Under the pieces are notes generated by a model, which was not told where the DNA came from, made no database searches, and was given only the letters and a program-made list of their open reading frames with translations. This document shows, one piece after another, positions 24,099 through 33,434 of a stretch of DNA of 64,000 nucleotides (positions within the stretch are counted from its first letter, which is position 1; each line of letters begins with the position of its first letter). The translations under genes and the position numbers were made by a program. Origin of the DNA: Eisenbergiella sp963559585 (GTDB lineage: Bacteria; Bacillota; Clostridia; Lachnospirales; Lachnospiraceae); NCBI GenBank assembly GCA_963559585.1, contig CAUWLJ010000004.1:8671-72670 (forward strand), written 5' to 3'.

Positions 24099-25766
24099 TC
24101 ACATCAACGGCGCAATCAGCCTCAGAAACCGCCCGCTGAGCTTGACAGACAGCTTCTCCCTCCTGCAGATCTCCGGTGTGATCTCACGGCATTGGCTCAG
24201 CGTGGCCTGGAAATCCGCCTCCACATCTCCCACAGCATCCATCCCGGCGAACAGCACCGCACACTCATAATGCAGATACAGGCTGCGGTAATCCAGATTG
24301 ATGGTTCCCACCACCGCCCGGTCGTCGTCGCTCACAAAGCTCTTGGCATGGACAAAGCCCGGCTGAAACTGATAGATCTTTACCCCCGCCTCCAGCAGCT
24401 CCGGATAAAAGGTCTTGGCCACCACAAAGGCATACCACTTATCCGGGATCCCCGGCATGATGATCTTCACATCGATCCCCCGCCCGGCCGCATAGGTGAG
24501 GGCCGTCACCATCTCATTGTCCAGAATCAGGTAAGGGGTCATGATGTGCACATATCTTTTGGCAGAATACAGAATATCCATGTACACAGATTCCCCGATA
24601 TTCTCATTATCCATAGGGCTGTCCCCATAGGGAATCACGAAGCCCTCCGTGGTACAGTCCGGGGGCTGGATGCCGTCCGCAGGCGGAGCACCGCCGGGCC
24701 GCCGGTTATCGGCTGTGTCCTGTGCATCATTTAATGTCCGGGCAGATTCCCGGCTATCCAGCCTGGGATAATAACGGGACACGTCGATCTCCGCCGTTTC
24801 CTCCTTCAGCTTCCAGGTCTGCCAGGCCTGCAGGAACATGGAGGTAAAGCTTCTGACCGCCTCTCCCTCCAAAAGCACCGCCGTATCCTTCCAGTAACCG
24901 TAACGCACCTCCGCGTTGATGTAGGCATCCTCCAGATTGATCCCTCCGGTAAACGCGGTGTGTCCGTCGATCACCGTGATCTTCCGGTGATCCCTGTTGT
25001 TCTGCACCGTGGAAAGGACAGGTTCGATCTGATTGAAAACCCTGCACTGGATCCCCATAGCGCGCAGAGTGTCCGCATAATGATAGGGCATACGGAAGGA
25101 GCAGGTACCGTCATACATAAAACGCACCTCCACGCCCTCCGCCGCCTTTCTGGACAGCACCTCCAACAGGGTGTTCCACATACCGCAGTCCTCGAAGGAG
25201 AAATATTCCATGAAAATGAAGGATTCCGCCGTCTCCAGCCGTTCCAGCATTACCTCAAACATGGCCTCCCCGGAGGGAAAATAGCGCACTTTGGTATTCT
25301 GGTACACCGGAAAATGACCGCGCTGATACAGATACCGGGACAGATTGGCCAGCCCCGCATCCTTCTGCTGCAGTCTCTCAAAAACCTCCGCCTTCTGGCA
25401 GTCCTGGGCGGTAAGCCCCTTTTCCAGCTTGTTCTGCCGGTAATAAACCAGCCTTCTCCCCAGCTGATAATCCAGAAACAGATATAAAAAGATACCGAAC
25501 ACCGGAAGAAGGGTGACCGGAAGCATCCAGGCCAGCTTGTAGCTGGGATTGCCCTTCCGGTTCACGATCACAAGGATCGCCACCAGGTTCAAAAGCAGCA
25601 TACCGCCGTAGGTATAGGGCAGAAAGCTGCGCAGCCTGCCAAAAATGCCCAGCAGATAGAAAAGCTGAAGGAGCAGCAGCAGGACAATGATGGCCGTCCG
25701 GCTGAAAAGAACGCGCTTTACCTTTCTTTTTCCTTTTTGAACCAGTCTGGTGGGATCAGATGCCAT
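24099..25766 (-). CDS. cls: Cardiolipin synthase, phospholipase D family
   Basis: 555 residues. Joins two phosphatidylglycerols into cardiolipin at the membrane. Two N-terminal membrane segments (about 22-42 and 51-71), a third hydrophobic stretch (80-100), and two HxKx4D catalytic motifs: HRKITVID near residue 260 and HAKSFVSDD near 474. Between the PLD repeats, about residues 335-375 form a low-complexity polar insert. AAGGAG precedes the ATG. It is convergent with uxaC and downstream of the Suv3-like helicase gene, with 41 bases between them, so the two may be co-transcribed. Confidence 0.93.
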   Translation of the reverse strand: MASDPTRLVQKGKRKVKRVLFSRTAIIVLLLLLQLFYLLGIFGRLRSFLPYTYGGMLLLNLVAILVIVNRKGNPSYKLAWMLPVTLLPVFGIFLYLFLDYQLGRRLVYYRQNKLEKGLTAQDCQKAEVFERLQQKDAGLANLSRYLYQRGHFPVYQNTKVRYFPSGEAMFEVMLERLETAESFIFMEYFSFEDCGMWNTLLEVLSRKAAEGVEVRFMYDGTCSFRMPYHYADTLRAMGIQCRVFNQIEPVLSTVQNNRDHRKITVIDGHTAFTGGINLEDAYINAEVRYGYWKDTAVLLEGEAVRSFTSMFLQAWQTWKLKEETAEIDVSRYYPRLDSRESARTLNDAQDTADNRRPGGAPPADGIQPPDCTTEGFVIPYGDSPMDNENIGESVYMDILYSAKRYVHIMTPYLILDNEMVTALTYAAGRGIDVKIIMPGIPDKWYAFVVAKTFYPELLEAGVKIYQFQPGFVHAKSFVSDDDRAVVGTINLDYRSLYLHYECAVLFAGMDAVGDVEADFQATLSQCREITPEICRREKLSVKLSGRFLRLIAPLM

Positions 25767-25807
25767 ATCAGAAACTCCTTTTCCTGTTTTTCTTTGGTAT
25801 GCTTCTA

Positions 25808-28024
25808 TTATATCTGCGCAACGGAATGCTCTGTTCCATTCCCTCTCCGCCTGGGCCTTCTCCTGCGCCGTTTCTTTGCAGGCGTCTGCTCTGCACCGCT
25901 TTCTTCCCGGCCGCTCTGATCTTCCTGAGCGCTCCGGCCCTCCTGGGTTTTCCGGCTATCCTGGCTTCCCCGGCCTCTCCGGTTTCTCCGGTTCTTTTTT
26001 CCTCTCCGCTCGGCCTGTCCTTCACCATCTTCCTGCCCGGCGCGTCCCGGGGGCTTCATCCTCCCGGCTGACAGACTGCGCTTTTCCCGGCGCATCTCCT
26101 CATAGCAGCGGTCGCACATCCTGGAGGATACCCCGAGAGGAAGCAGAGCGCCGCAGAACTGACACTTGCGGATATACTCCTTTTTATCCTTGGACAGGTA
26201 GAGCATGATCGTTTCTTCCGTTTTGGCCCGCTCCTGATCCAGACGCTCCAGGTCGATCTCCTTACCCAGCCGCACGGAAAACTGGTAATACAGATCCAGC
26301 ATTTTATAGAAGGTCTCGTACCGCATCAGCCCCTTGTCGGTGCACATGATCAGGGAGGGGAAATGCAGGGATACATCTGCCGTATAGGTTTTGCAGTAAT
26401 ACAGCCACAGCTCCACAATATCCCTGTTCTTGATGTCGATGGAGCAGGTAAGCATGCGGTACAGCATGTGCTTGTCCTCGAAGCCGTCGATCTCCTTCCG
26501 GTCGCGGTAGGCCTTTTCATAAAGGAACAGTACCTCCTCAATGCTGATCTTCTCAAAAGGAGGCTCCGTCTCCACAGATTTCCAGATTTTCAGGATGGCG
26601 TCCAGCGGTTCATCCATATCCAGAAGCACCTGGGGAAAGCCCAGGCTCACATGATCCACATCCGGCTCGATCTGGTCAAAACGCTCTCTGATAAAGGCAA
26701 GCTCCTCCTCGCCCACCGCGCTCACATAGCCCGTATCGTAGAGTCCAAAGCGCCCGGCCCGGCCTGCAATCTGCCTGATCTCAGCCGTTTTCAGCGGCCT
26801 GGTGCTCTTTCCGTCGAATTTATCCGTCTGGACGAATACGATCCGTCTCACAGGCAGGTTCAATCCCATACCGATGGCGTCCGTGGACACTACCACCTTC
26901 GTCTCCTTCCGGGCAAACAGGCCGATCTGCCTGCGGCGGATCTCAGGCGGCAGGCTTCCATAGATCACGCTGGCCTTCACACCGTTTCTCTCCAGACGCC
27001 CTGCAATGTCCAGCACCGCCCTCTTGGTGAAAACGATCAGCGCGTCCCCGTCCTGTACATCCTCCGGGAACACAAACGGCTCCTGTTCACAGAAAAGCCT
27101 GGTTTTTCTCTCGTACCGGTTGATCTCATAGGTATCCCCGCACAGGCCGATCAGATGGGTCACTACCTTTTCCGCCGCCGGGCTCATACATACATGGATC
27201 TCCTGCGCCTGCACGCCCAGGATCGCCCTCGTCCAGGAATGCCCCCTGTCGGGATCCGCAATCATCTGAGCCTCATCGATCACCGCCACATCATACTTAA
27301 GGTCAATATCCAGCATTTCCACGGTGGAGGAAATGATCCGGCTGTTTTCCTCGTAAATGCGCTCCTCCCCGGTGAGCATGGTGCAGGGGAGCCCCGCCTC
27401 CTTCATCTTTTCATACACTTCAAGGGCCAGGAGGCGCAGAGGCCCCAGGTATACCCCGTTCTGCGCCTCCCGCAGCCGTTCCAGGGCGTGGTAGGTCTTT
27501 CCGCAGTTGGTGGGGCCGATGTGGAGTACGAAACGGCGCTGCATCTGGAGCGCCTGTGGGAACTCCATCTCAGGCCTGGTGGGAACGCGGCCGATGATCT
27601 CATTCTTAACGCCAAAATCCGCATGATTTTTCACCAGATTCCTGAGCGTCTTGCCGCAGATCTCAAAGGGCTTCTCATCCCGCAGGAAATCCAGGAACCG
27701 GGCGGTAATCATCTCCTGATCCTCCGGCGCCACCCCTGCCAGATCCAGCCGTACCAGCTCTCCCATCATCAGATCCCTGATCTTCATGACGGCAATCTGA
27801 TTATCCTCCCGGAACGCAAAATATGCCAGGTTCCGGATCTGGCGGTGATATTCCTCCAGATGCGCCTGACTGAGCTTCCCGGTTTTTTTCTGCATTTCCT
27901 CCAGAAGGCTGTCGATCCTGCGCTCGTAGGTTTTCTTTCCTTCGTTGTTCTTTTTCTTCAGCTTCTTTGCACAGTCTCTGTACTGGGCAAAATAAAACTG
28001 TACCAGTTTTTCCTTCTGTACCAT
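25808..28024 (-). CDS. Suv3-like DExH-box RNA helicase with zinc ribbon and Arg/Glu-rich tail
   Basis: 738 residues. The core resembles Suv3, the helicase of mitochondrial RNA degradation: Walker A HIGPTNCGKTYHA near residue 170, DEAQ box AVIDEAQMI near 248, STDAIGMGLNLP, and motif VI QIAGRAGRFG. After the helicase comes a C-x2-C ... C-x2-C pair (CQFCGALLPL, then MCDRC) near 618-640. A tail of about 90 residues, rich in Arg, Glu, Gly and Gln, ends in a KKRRRRRPRRRG block and is probably disordered and RNA-binding. The ribosome site before the ATG is weak. A role in RNA turnover is likely by family; substrate and partner nuclease are unknown. Confidence 0.85.
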   Translation of the reverse strand: MVQKEKLVQFYFAQYRDCAKKLKKKNNEGKKTYERRIDSLLEEMQKKTGKLSQAHLEEYHRQIRNLAYFAFREDNQIAVMKIRDLMMGELVRLDLAGVAPEDQEMITARFLDFLRDEKPFEICGKTLRNLVKNHADFGVKNEIIGRVPTRPEMEFPQALQMQRRFVLHIGPTNCGKTYHALERLREAQNGVYLGPLRLLALEVYEKMKEAGLPCTMLTGEERIYEENSRIISSTVEMLDIDLKYDVAVIDEAQMIADPDRGHSWTRAILGVQAQEIHVCMSPAAEKVVTHLIGLCGDTYEINRYERKTRLFCEQEPFVFPEDVQDGDALIVFTKRAVLDIAGRLERNGVKASVIYGSLPPEIRRRQIGLFARKETKVVVSTDAIGMGLNLPVRRIVFVQTDKFDGKSTRPLKTAEIRQIAGRAGRFGLYDTGYVSAVGEEELAFIRERFDQIEPDVDHVSLGFPQVLLDMDEPLDAILKIWKSVETEPPFEKISIEEVLFLYEKAYRDRKEIDGFEDKHMLYRMLTCSIDIKNRDIVELWLYYCKTYTADVSLHFPSLIMCTDKGLMRYETFYKMLDLYYQFSVRLGKEIDLERLDQERAKTEETIMLYLSKDKKEYIRKCQFCGALLPLGVSSRMCDRCYEEMRREKRSLSAGRMKPPGRAGQEDGEGQAERRGKKNRRNRRGRGSQDSRKTQEGRSAQEDQSGREESGAEQTPAKKRRRRRPRRRGNGTEHSVAQI

Positions 28025-28055
28025 GGGTTGTTTTCCGTTTCTTACATTGTAGAAA

Positions 28056-28092
28056 AGAAGGCAATCCGCGCGCCATACGCCTCATGCCTTCT
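28056..28092 (-). terminator. Terminator after pgi
   Basis: On the minus strand AGAAGGCA and TGCCTTCT form an eight-base stem around a GC-rich loop, followed by TTTCT. It lies between pgi and the Suv3-like gene. Confidence 0.55.
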
Positions 28093-28144
28093 TCTTCACC
28101 CTTTCTGCTGCCGCCGAAATTCAGGTCTCCCTGCCGGGCCGGAA

Positions 28145-28166
28145 CGTGTTTGAAAATCCATTCCCG
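28145..28166. repeat. 22-base dispersed repeat, copy 2
   Basis: Exact match to 13543-13564, just after the pgi stop codon on the minus strand. Confidence 0.6.
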
Positions 28167-28180
28167 CGCTCCGGATCCTC

Positions 28181-29527
28181 TTACAGCCTTTTCAGCAGTT
28201 CTTCTCTCTGCGCCTCATAGCCGGGCTTTCCGAGAAGGGCGAACATATTCTTCTTGTAGCTCTCCACGCCGGGCTGGTTGAAGGGATTCACCCCGAGAAG
28301 GTATCCGCTCACACCGCAGGCAAACTCGAAGAAGTAGAAAAGCTGTCCAAGATAAAATTCGTTTGCTTCAGGAACGTTGACCATCAGGTTGGGAACCTGT
28401 CCGTCCGTATGCGCCAGAATGGTTCCGTTCATCGCGCTCTTGTTGACGAAGTCAACGGTCTTTCCCGCCAGATAGTTCAGGCCGTCCAGATCCACGGGCT
28501 CCTCGCCGATGATGATCTCCTCCCTGGAAGTCTCCAGATTGATCACCGTCTCAAACATGATGCGGGCTCCGTCCTGAATGAACTGTCCCATGGAATGCAG
28601 GTCAGTGGTCAGATCCACGCTGGCAGGGAAGATACCCTTCTGATCCTTGCCCTCGCTCTCGCCGTAGAGCTGCTTCCACCACTCGGATACGAAGTGAACG
28701 CTGGGCTCGTAGTTAGCCAGGATCTCAACGGTTTTTCCTTTTCTTAAAAGGATGTTGCGGATGGCGGCATATTTCAGGGCGTCATTGTCCTCAAAGGCTG
28801 CCTCCAGCGCTTTCTTCCGTCCATCTGCCGCTCCCTCCATCAGCTTGTCGATGTCTGCGCCGCTCACTGCGATGGGCAGAAGTCCCACTGCGGTCAGAAC
28901 GGAGAAACGTCCTCCCACGTCATCGGGAACCACAAAGCTCTCATAGCCCTCCTCTGTGGCAAGCCCCTTCAGGGATCCTCTTGCACGGTCGGTGGTAGCG
29001 TAGATCCTCCTGGACGCTTCCTCCTTGCCGTACTTCTTCTCCATCATTTCCTTAAACACACGGAACGCAATGGCAGGCTCTGTGGTGGTGCCGGACTTGG
29101 AGATCATGTTGATGGAGAAATCCCTGTCACCGATCACGTCGATCAGATGCTTAATGTAGGTGGAGCTGATGGAATTACCCACAAAGTAGATCTCAGGGGT
29201 CTTTCTCACTTCTTTGCTCACACTGTTGTAGAAGCTGTGTCTTAAAAACTCAATGGCCGCCCTCGCCCCCAGATAAGAACCGCCGATTCCGATTACCAGC
29301 AGAACCTCGGAATCGCTCTGGATTTTGGCTGCCGCCTTCTTGATCCTGTCGAACTCTTCCTTATCATAATCTACGGGCAGATCGATCCATCCCAGGAAAT
29401 CGCTGCCTGCTCCGGTTTTGGACACCAGCAGTTCCCTGGCGTCACATGTCAGCTTTTTCATAAATTCCACTTCATGCTCACTGATAAAGGGAGCGGCCTT
29501 GGAATAATCAAAAGTCACTTTGCTCAT
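28181..29527 (-). CDS. pgi: Glucose-6-phosphate isomerase
   Basis: 448 residues, the short form common in Firmicutes. Interconverts glucose-6-phosphate and fructose-6-phosphate in glycolysis. Seen: VLLVIGIGGSYLGARAAIEF, SKSGTTTEPAIAFRVF, GRFSVLTAVGLLPIAVSG and the C-terminal NPFNQPGVESYKKNMF. The ATG at 29527 directly follows AGGAGG with a four-base spacer; the longer frame upstream reads through a leader with a GCCGC-agac-GCGGC hairpin and is rejected. It lies downstream of an unknown membrane protein gene on the same strand. Confidence 0.97.
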   Translation of the reverse strand: MSKVTFDYSKAAPFISEHEVEFMKKLTCDARELLVSKTGAGSDFLGWIDLPVDYDKEEFDRIKKAAAKIQSDSEVLLVIGIGGSYLGARAAIEFLRHSFYNSVSKEVRKTPEIYFVGNSISSTYIKHLIDVIGDRDFSINMISKSGTTTEPAIAFRVFKEMMEKKYGKEEASRRIYATTDRARGSLKGLATEEGYESFVVPDDVGGRFSVLTAVGLLPIAVSGADIDKLMEGAADGRKKALEAAFEDNDALKYAAIRNILLRKGKTVEILANYEPSVHFVSEWWKQLYGESEGKDQKGIFPASVDLTTDLHSMGQFIQDGARIMFETVINLETSREEIIIGEEPVDLDGLNYLAGKTVDFVNKSAMNGTILAHTDGQVPNLMVNVPEANEFYLGQLFYFFEFACGVSGYLLGVNPFNQPGVESYKKNMFALLGKPGYEAQREELLKRL

Positions 29528-29658
29528 CTTTCCTCCTATTCTGCCGCGTCTGCGGCACTGAAATTCACAGGAATTTTTTGTGCAGGCGCACAAAATGTCA
29601 TAAAATCCGTTCTTAGTGTAGCAAAGTATTTTCCCGTTTTCAAGCCTTTTTCTCCCGC

Positions 29659-29758
29659 GTGCACTGCGGCTTATTTCTCCCATATGCGCCGCTGTCGTTT
29701 TCTTCAACATGCGCCGCCGCTGTTTTCACCAGCATGTACCGCGGCCGCTGGGCAGCCG
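29659..29758. repeat. Degenerate 25-bp tandem units upstream of pgi
   Basis: About four units starting at 29659, 29684, 29709 and 29734. The middle two begin ATGCGCCGC and share TTTTC near their centres; the outer ones are diverged. The units lie in the gap between the membrane-protein gene and pgi. Confidence 0.45.
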
Positions 29759-29807
29759 CCTCCTATGCAGCCAGAGTTCACCCCGTGCCCGCTGGACGAC
29801 CGGCCGC

Positions 29808-30512
29808 CTATGCAAAGAATTCCTTCAGCAGTTCTTCCAGCTCCTTCTCCTGCTTCTTGGTAAAGACCTGTTCCTCCGTGCATTTCTCCACGCTGGATGC
29901 GCCAGTCCCTGCCATACCCCTGCCTTCCTCCGGCCTGGCCTGGGTTTTCATGGCGAATGCTGCTCTGATCTCCTGGTCAGCCGCCTCCGTCTCCTCCAGC
30001 ACAGACAGGCGGGGGGCCATGTGGTTCTCCAGAAAATCTGTCAGGCTGATCTTCAGCATCTCCTTCTTCCCATCCAGATCCACCATACCGGAAACACTGA
30101 AATACACGTACAGTCCCAGAAAGCTCATCAGATAAAAGGGAATGATTTCTCCGATGGAGCTGCCCCGGGCCAGGGCGCGGCAGGCCCCCAGCCCGGCAGC
30201 TACGATGGAAAGAAGCATGAGCTGGCCTGAAAGATGGCCCAGGCCCTCCACTCTGAATCTTCCAATCTGCAATCTTCCCACAAACTTGTCCACAAAGACG
30301 GGAATGTTGGGAACGCCATCGTTCAGCTTATAGCAGTTTCGGAATTTCGTCTTACACTGCTTCAAAAGCCGGTTTTCCGTCACAGACATGTTCTCCGTCT
30401 CCCGGATGAGGGAATTGAGAAAAATTCCTGTAATAAACCTGCATAATATGCTCAATAATAGCAATATAATGGTCGTAGCCACCAGTTCTTTATTCTCCGC
30501 AAGTGAAGTCAT
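29808..30512 (-). CDS. Unrecognised membrane protein with three predicted membrane segments
   Basis: 234 residues from the ATG at 30512, which follows CGGAGG; a longer in-frame extension to 30659 has no such support. Hydrophobic segments lie at about 10-34, 94-112 and 122-142. Between the first two is a Cys-containing, basic loop (KQCKTKFRNCYKLNDG, then VFVDKFVGR). The C-terminal 90 residues are charged and end in a KKQEKELEELLKEFF helix, probably cytoplasmic coiled coil. No family was recognised. It precedes pgi by about 280 bases and diverges from the TSCPD and murG genes. Confidence 0.75.
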   Translation of the reverse strand: MTSLAENKELVATTIILLLLSILCRFITGIFLNSLIRETENMSVTENRLLKQCKTKFRNCYKLNDGVPNIPVFVDKFVGRLQIGRFRVEGLGHLSGQLMLLSIVAAGLGACRALARGSSIGEIIPFYLMSFLGLYVYFSVSGMVDLDGKKEMLKISLTDFLENHMAPRLSVLEETEAADQEIRAAFAMKTQARPEEGRGMAGTGASSVEKCTEEQVFTKKQEKELEELLKEFFA

Positions 30513-30857
30513 ACTATCCTCCGATCCGCTGTCCGCGCAGCCTGTGCCTGTGGGCAGAGAGCTTCCCCTGTACAGAAACGGCCCTCTGCGTGCTTCGTAA
30601 CCTGTATTATAGAATCTGGCCCAGGCTCCTACAATACCGGATGGACATGATTTCCTCATGAAATTATGCCATTTTCCGTCAAAAAAGGAGGGCAGCTGAA
30701 CTTTATTTTGAAAAGGCTGGCAACAAATGACGATATTTGCTATAATATAAAGTTGAATGTAACAGTTCGTGATAAGACTGGATTGTCACGGCCGAATTTA
30801 CTGACTCAGAAAATTCTCCGAGAGATACAGCCGCCTGTGCGGCAGAAAGAGGGTAGT
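30513..30857. other. 345-base divergent gap before the TSCPD gene
   Basis: It contains a likely promoter for the plus-strand genes: CTGGCA at 30717-30722, an 18-base spacer and TATAAT at 30741-30746. The -35 box is a weak match. Nothing else was recognised. Confidence 0.45.
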
Positions 30858-31106
30858 ATGAAATACAAAACCAAAGGTACCTGCTCCAGCTCCATTGAAA
30901 TAGAACTGGACGGTGATGTAATCAAATCCGTTTCCTTTACCGGAGGCTGCAACGGCAACCTTCAGGGAATCTCCAGACTTGTGGAGGGCATGAAGGCCCG
31001 GGATGCCATCACCCGGCTAAAAGGGATCAGATGCGGCTTCAAGCCCACCTCATGTCCTGACCAGCTTGCGCTTGCTCTGGAATCCATTATGGAAGATCAG
31101 CAATAA
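30858..31106 (+). CDS. TSCPD-domain protein (TIGR03905-like)
   Basis: 82 residues. It holds the conserved signature GIRCGFKPTSCPDQLALAL near the C-terminus and FTGGCNGNLQGISRLVEGM in the middle, as in small stand-alone TSCPD proteins; the same domain also occurs at the end of some ribonucleotide reductases. Conserved cysteines (C8, C30, C59, C65 by count) suggest metal or nucleotide binding. Function is not established. It is 20 bases upstream of murG and probably co-transcribed. Confidence 0.85.
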   Translation: MKYKTKGTCSSSIEIELDGDVIKSVSFTGGCNGNLQGISRLVEGMKARDAITRLKGIRCGFKPTSCPDQLALALESIMEDQQ

Positions 31107-31126
31107 AAAATCCGGGGGATTCATCC

Positions 31127-32197
31127 ATGTCAAAAAAAATCGTACTTACCGGCGGAGGCACCGCCGGTCATATTACACCGAACATTGCCCTGCTGCCCCT
31201 CCTTGCCAAGCTGGGCTATGAGGTTTCTTATATCGGTTCCTATCAGGGAATGGAGAAGAAACTGATAGGGGATTATGACATCCCCTATTACGGAATCGCA
31301 ACCGGTAAATTCCGCCGATATTTTGATCTGAAGAATTTCACTGATCCCTTCCGTGTGGTGAAGGGTTATGGAGAAGCCCGCCGTATCCTGAAGGAGCTTC
31401 GACCCAGCGTTGTTTTTTCCAAGGGCGGCTTCGTATCCGTTCCGGTGGTGCGTGCAGCGGCTTCCCTCAGAATCCCCTGTGTGATCCATGAATCCGATAT
31501 GACCCCCGGCCTTGCCAACAAGCTGTGTATTCCTGCCGCCCGCAAGGTCTGCTGCAATTTCCCGGAAACCATGCAGTCCCTTCCGGCAGATAAGGCCGTT
31601 CTTACCGGCTCCCCCATCCGGGAGGAGCTCTCGCACGGAAGCAAATCGGCCGGGCTGCAGCTGTGCCATTTCACGGCAGGCAAGCCCGTTCTCATGGTTA
31701 TCGGAGGATCTCTGGGCGCCGCCTCCATCAATCAGGCTGTCAGGGAAGCGCTGCCGCAGCTGTTGGAGGATTTTCAGGTGGTTCACATCTGCGGCAACGA
31801 TAAGATCGACAATCTGCTGTTAAACCGGCCCGGATACGTCCAGTTTGAATATCTGAAGGGAGAGCTGAAGGACGTCTTTGCCATGGCCGACATCGTGGTA
31901 TCCAGAGCCGGAGCCAACGCCATCTGCGAGCTTCTGGCTCTGAAGAAGCCCAATCTGCTGATCCCTCTCTCCGCCGGAAGCAGAGGCGATCAGATCCTCA
32001 ATGCCCGTTCCTTTGAATCACAGGGCTTCAGCATGGTACTGGATGAGGACTATCTGAGCCCTGATCTGCTCACAGAGAAGGTACGGGAGCTGTATTCCAA
32101 CAGACAGTCTTACATCAAGGCCATGAGCTCCAGCCAGCAGATGAATGCTTCCAAAACCATCGTGGAGCTGTTGGACGGAATTGCTTCCAAAAGCTGA
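31127..32197 (+). CDS. murG: UDP-GlcNAc:lipid I N-acetylglucosaminyltransferase
   Basis: 356 residues. Makes lipid II from lipid I on the cytoplasmic face of the membrane during peptidoglycan synthesis. The N-terminal lipid-side loop KIVLTGGGTAGHITPNIALL, VHESDMTPGLANK, the central IGGSLGAASIN and the UDP-GlcNAc-binding SRAGANAICELLALKKPNLL are all present. It is not in a division and cell-wall cluster here but follows a TSCPD gene, as a second MurG copy or a relocated one would; the window cannot tell which. Confidence 0.93.
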   Translation: MSKKIVLTGGGTAGHITPNIALLPLLAKLGYEVSYIGSYQGMEKKLIGDYDIPYYGIATGKFRRYFDLKNFTDPFRVVKGYGEARRILKELRPSVVFSKGGFVSVPVVRAAASLRIPCVIHESDMTPGLANKLCIPAARKVCCNFPETMQSLPADKAVLTGSPIREELSHGSKSAGLQLCHFTAGKPVLMVIGGSLGAASINQAVREALPQLLEDFQVVHICGNDKIDNLLLNRPGYVQFEYLKGELKDVFAMADIVVSRAGANAICELLALKKPNLLIPLSAGSRGDQILNARSFESQGFSMVLDEDYLSPDLLTEKVRELYSNRQSYIKAMSSSQQMNASKTIVELLDGIASKS

Positions 32198-32305
32198 TAG
32201 AGACATACGGCTGTGAAAAGCCCCAATCCTCTTATCCCGTATACAAAAAATGGCCGGTTCATGATATGCTGCCTCCAAGCAGGACACTCATTCCGGCCGC
32301 TTCTT

Positions 32306-32722
32306 TTATTCTTCGCCGCAGATTATCTTCCTGATCTCCTCCAGCTCCTCCTGATCAGGGCTCATGGGATTCCATCCGATCGTCTGGCCATCCTCCTCAT
32401 AACGGGGAATCAGATGAAGATGAAAGTGGGATACTGTCTGGCCTGCACAGGCTCCGTTGTTCTGCACCAGATTGAAGCCCTGGCAGCCCAGCCGCTCCGT
32501 CATCTGTACTGCCATTCTTTTAGCCAGCTTCATCACTTCACCGCATTTCTCCTCCGGCAGCTCATACAGATTGGAGTAATGCTCCTTGGGCATGATCAGA
32601 GCATGTCCCTTACACGCAGGCCCCAGGTCCAGGATTACCCGGTAATTTTCATCCTCATAAATGGTCTTGGACGGAATCTCTCCGTTTGCAAGCTTACAGA
32701 AAATACAGTTTTCTTCTCTCAT
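32306..32722 (-). CDS. HIT-family nucleotide hydrolase/transferase
   Basis: 138 residues. The histidine triad is H99-F-H101-L-H103 in SHFHLHLIPRY. The N-terminal CIFCKLANGEIPS with C6 and C9 is usual in bacterial Hint-like proteins that bind zinc. Such enzymes hydrolyse adenosine phosphoramidates or related nucleotides in the cytosol. AAGGAG precedes the ATG at 32722; the longer frame to 32896 overlaps the rhomboid gene. It converges with murG over about 110 bases containing a GGCCGG/CCGGCC stem. Confidence 0.93.
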   Translation of the reverse strand: MREENCIFCKLANGEIPSKTIYEDENYRVILDLGPACKGHALIMPKEHYSNLYELPEEKCGEVMKLAKRMAVQMTERLGCQGFNLVQNNGACAGQTVSHFHLHLIPRYEEDGQTIGWNPMSPDQEELEEIRKIICGEE

Positions 32723-32807
32723 ATCTGTCTCCTTCCTCTTTTTTATGAAAAGCCCCTCTTTCAGAAGCATGCTTTTAGGGAAATGTTTCCTGCTAAAAGC
32801 CTTTCTC

Positions 32808-33434
32808 TTACCTGTATCTCTCTTTCTGCCTCCCCAGATGGCAAAGCAGAAAGGCCAGCAGAAAACCGCTGAGCAGACCGCCCAAATGGGCCGCATTGTT
32901 CACACGTACACTCTGGAAGCCGGAATACAGAGACAAAAGGATCATCAGCATCATCCTTTGCAGAGAAATACCCACTCCCCTTCCCTGTCTGGCAATCACC
33001 AGATACAAGAGGCCTCCGATTAAGCCAAATACCGCGCCGCTTGCGCCAATCGACTCATAGTAACAGCCGGTAAGGGACTCATATACCGCCGACAGAAGAT
33101 TCCCACAGATCCCCGATGCAAAAAAGAGAACCAGGTATCTTGCCTTCCCCACCGATTTCTCCACCAGCTCTCCGCCAAAATACAGAAGAATCATGTTATT
33201 TACCAGATGAGTAATGTCAGCATGGAGAAAGATGGAGGTCACCAAACGGTAATATTCCCCTCCTCTCTGCAAATACAGCACACTGAAAGCGCCCTCTCCG
33301 TACAGCCATTCCCCCCAGATATGACAGGCTGCAAATACGATCACACATACGGCTGTCAGAATCGCACTGCACCAGGGGATTTCCTTCAGCCGTTCCCTTC
33401 TGTTTTCATAGAAGTCCTGTCGCCCCATCATCAT
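32808..33434 (-). CDS. Rhomboid-family intramembrane serine protease
   Basis: About 208 residues with six or more membrane segments. Catalytic serine S132 is in GASGAVFG and the partner histidine H183 is in NNAAHLGG. The HADITHLVNNM motif of the second segment, with the conserved HxxxN pattern, is also present. These proteases cut membrane proteins within the bilayer. Start choice is uncertain among clustered ATGs at 33440-33428; 33434 has AGGA six bases upstream, whereas the longest frame starts with TTG. It lies 85 bases upstream of the HIT gene on the same strand. Confidence 0.9.
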   Translation of the reverse strand: MMMGRQDFYENRRERLKEIPWCSAILTAVCVIVFAACHIWGEWLYGEGAFSVLYLQRGGEYYRLVTSIFLHADITHLVNNMILLYFGGELVEKSVGKARYLVLFFASGICGNLLSAVYESLTGCYYESIGASGAVFGLIGGLLYLVIARQGRGVGISLQRMMLMILLSLYSGFQSVRVNNAAHLGGLLSGFLLAFLLCHLGRQKERYR

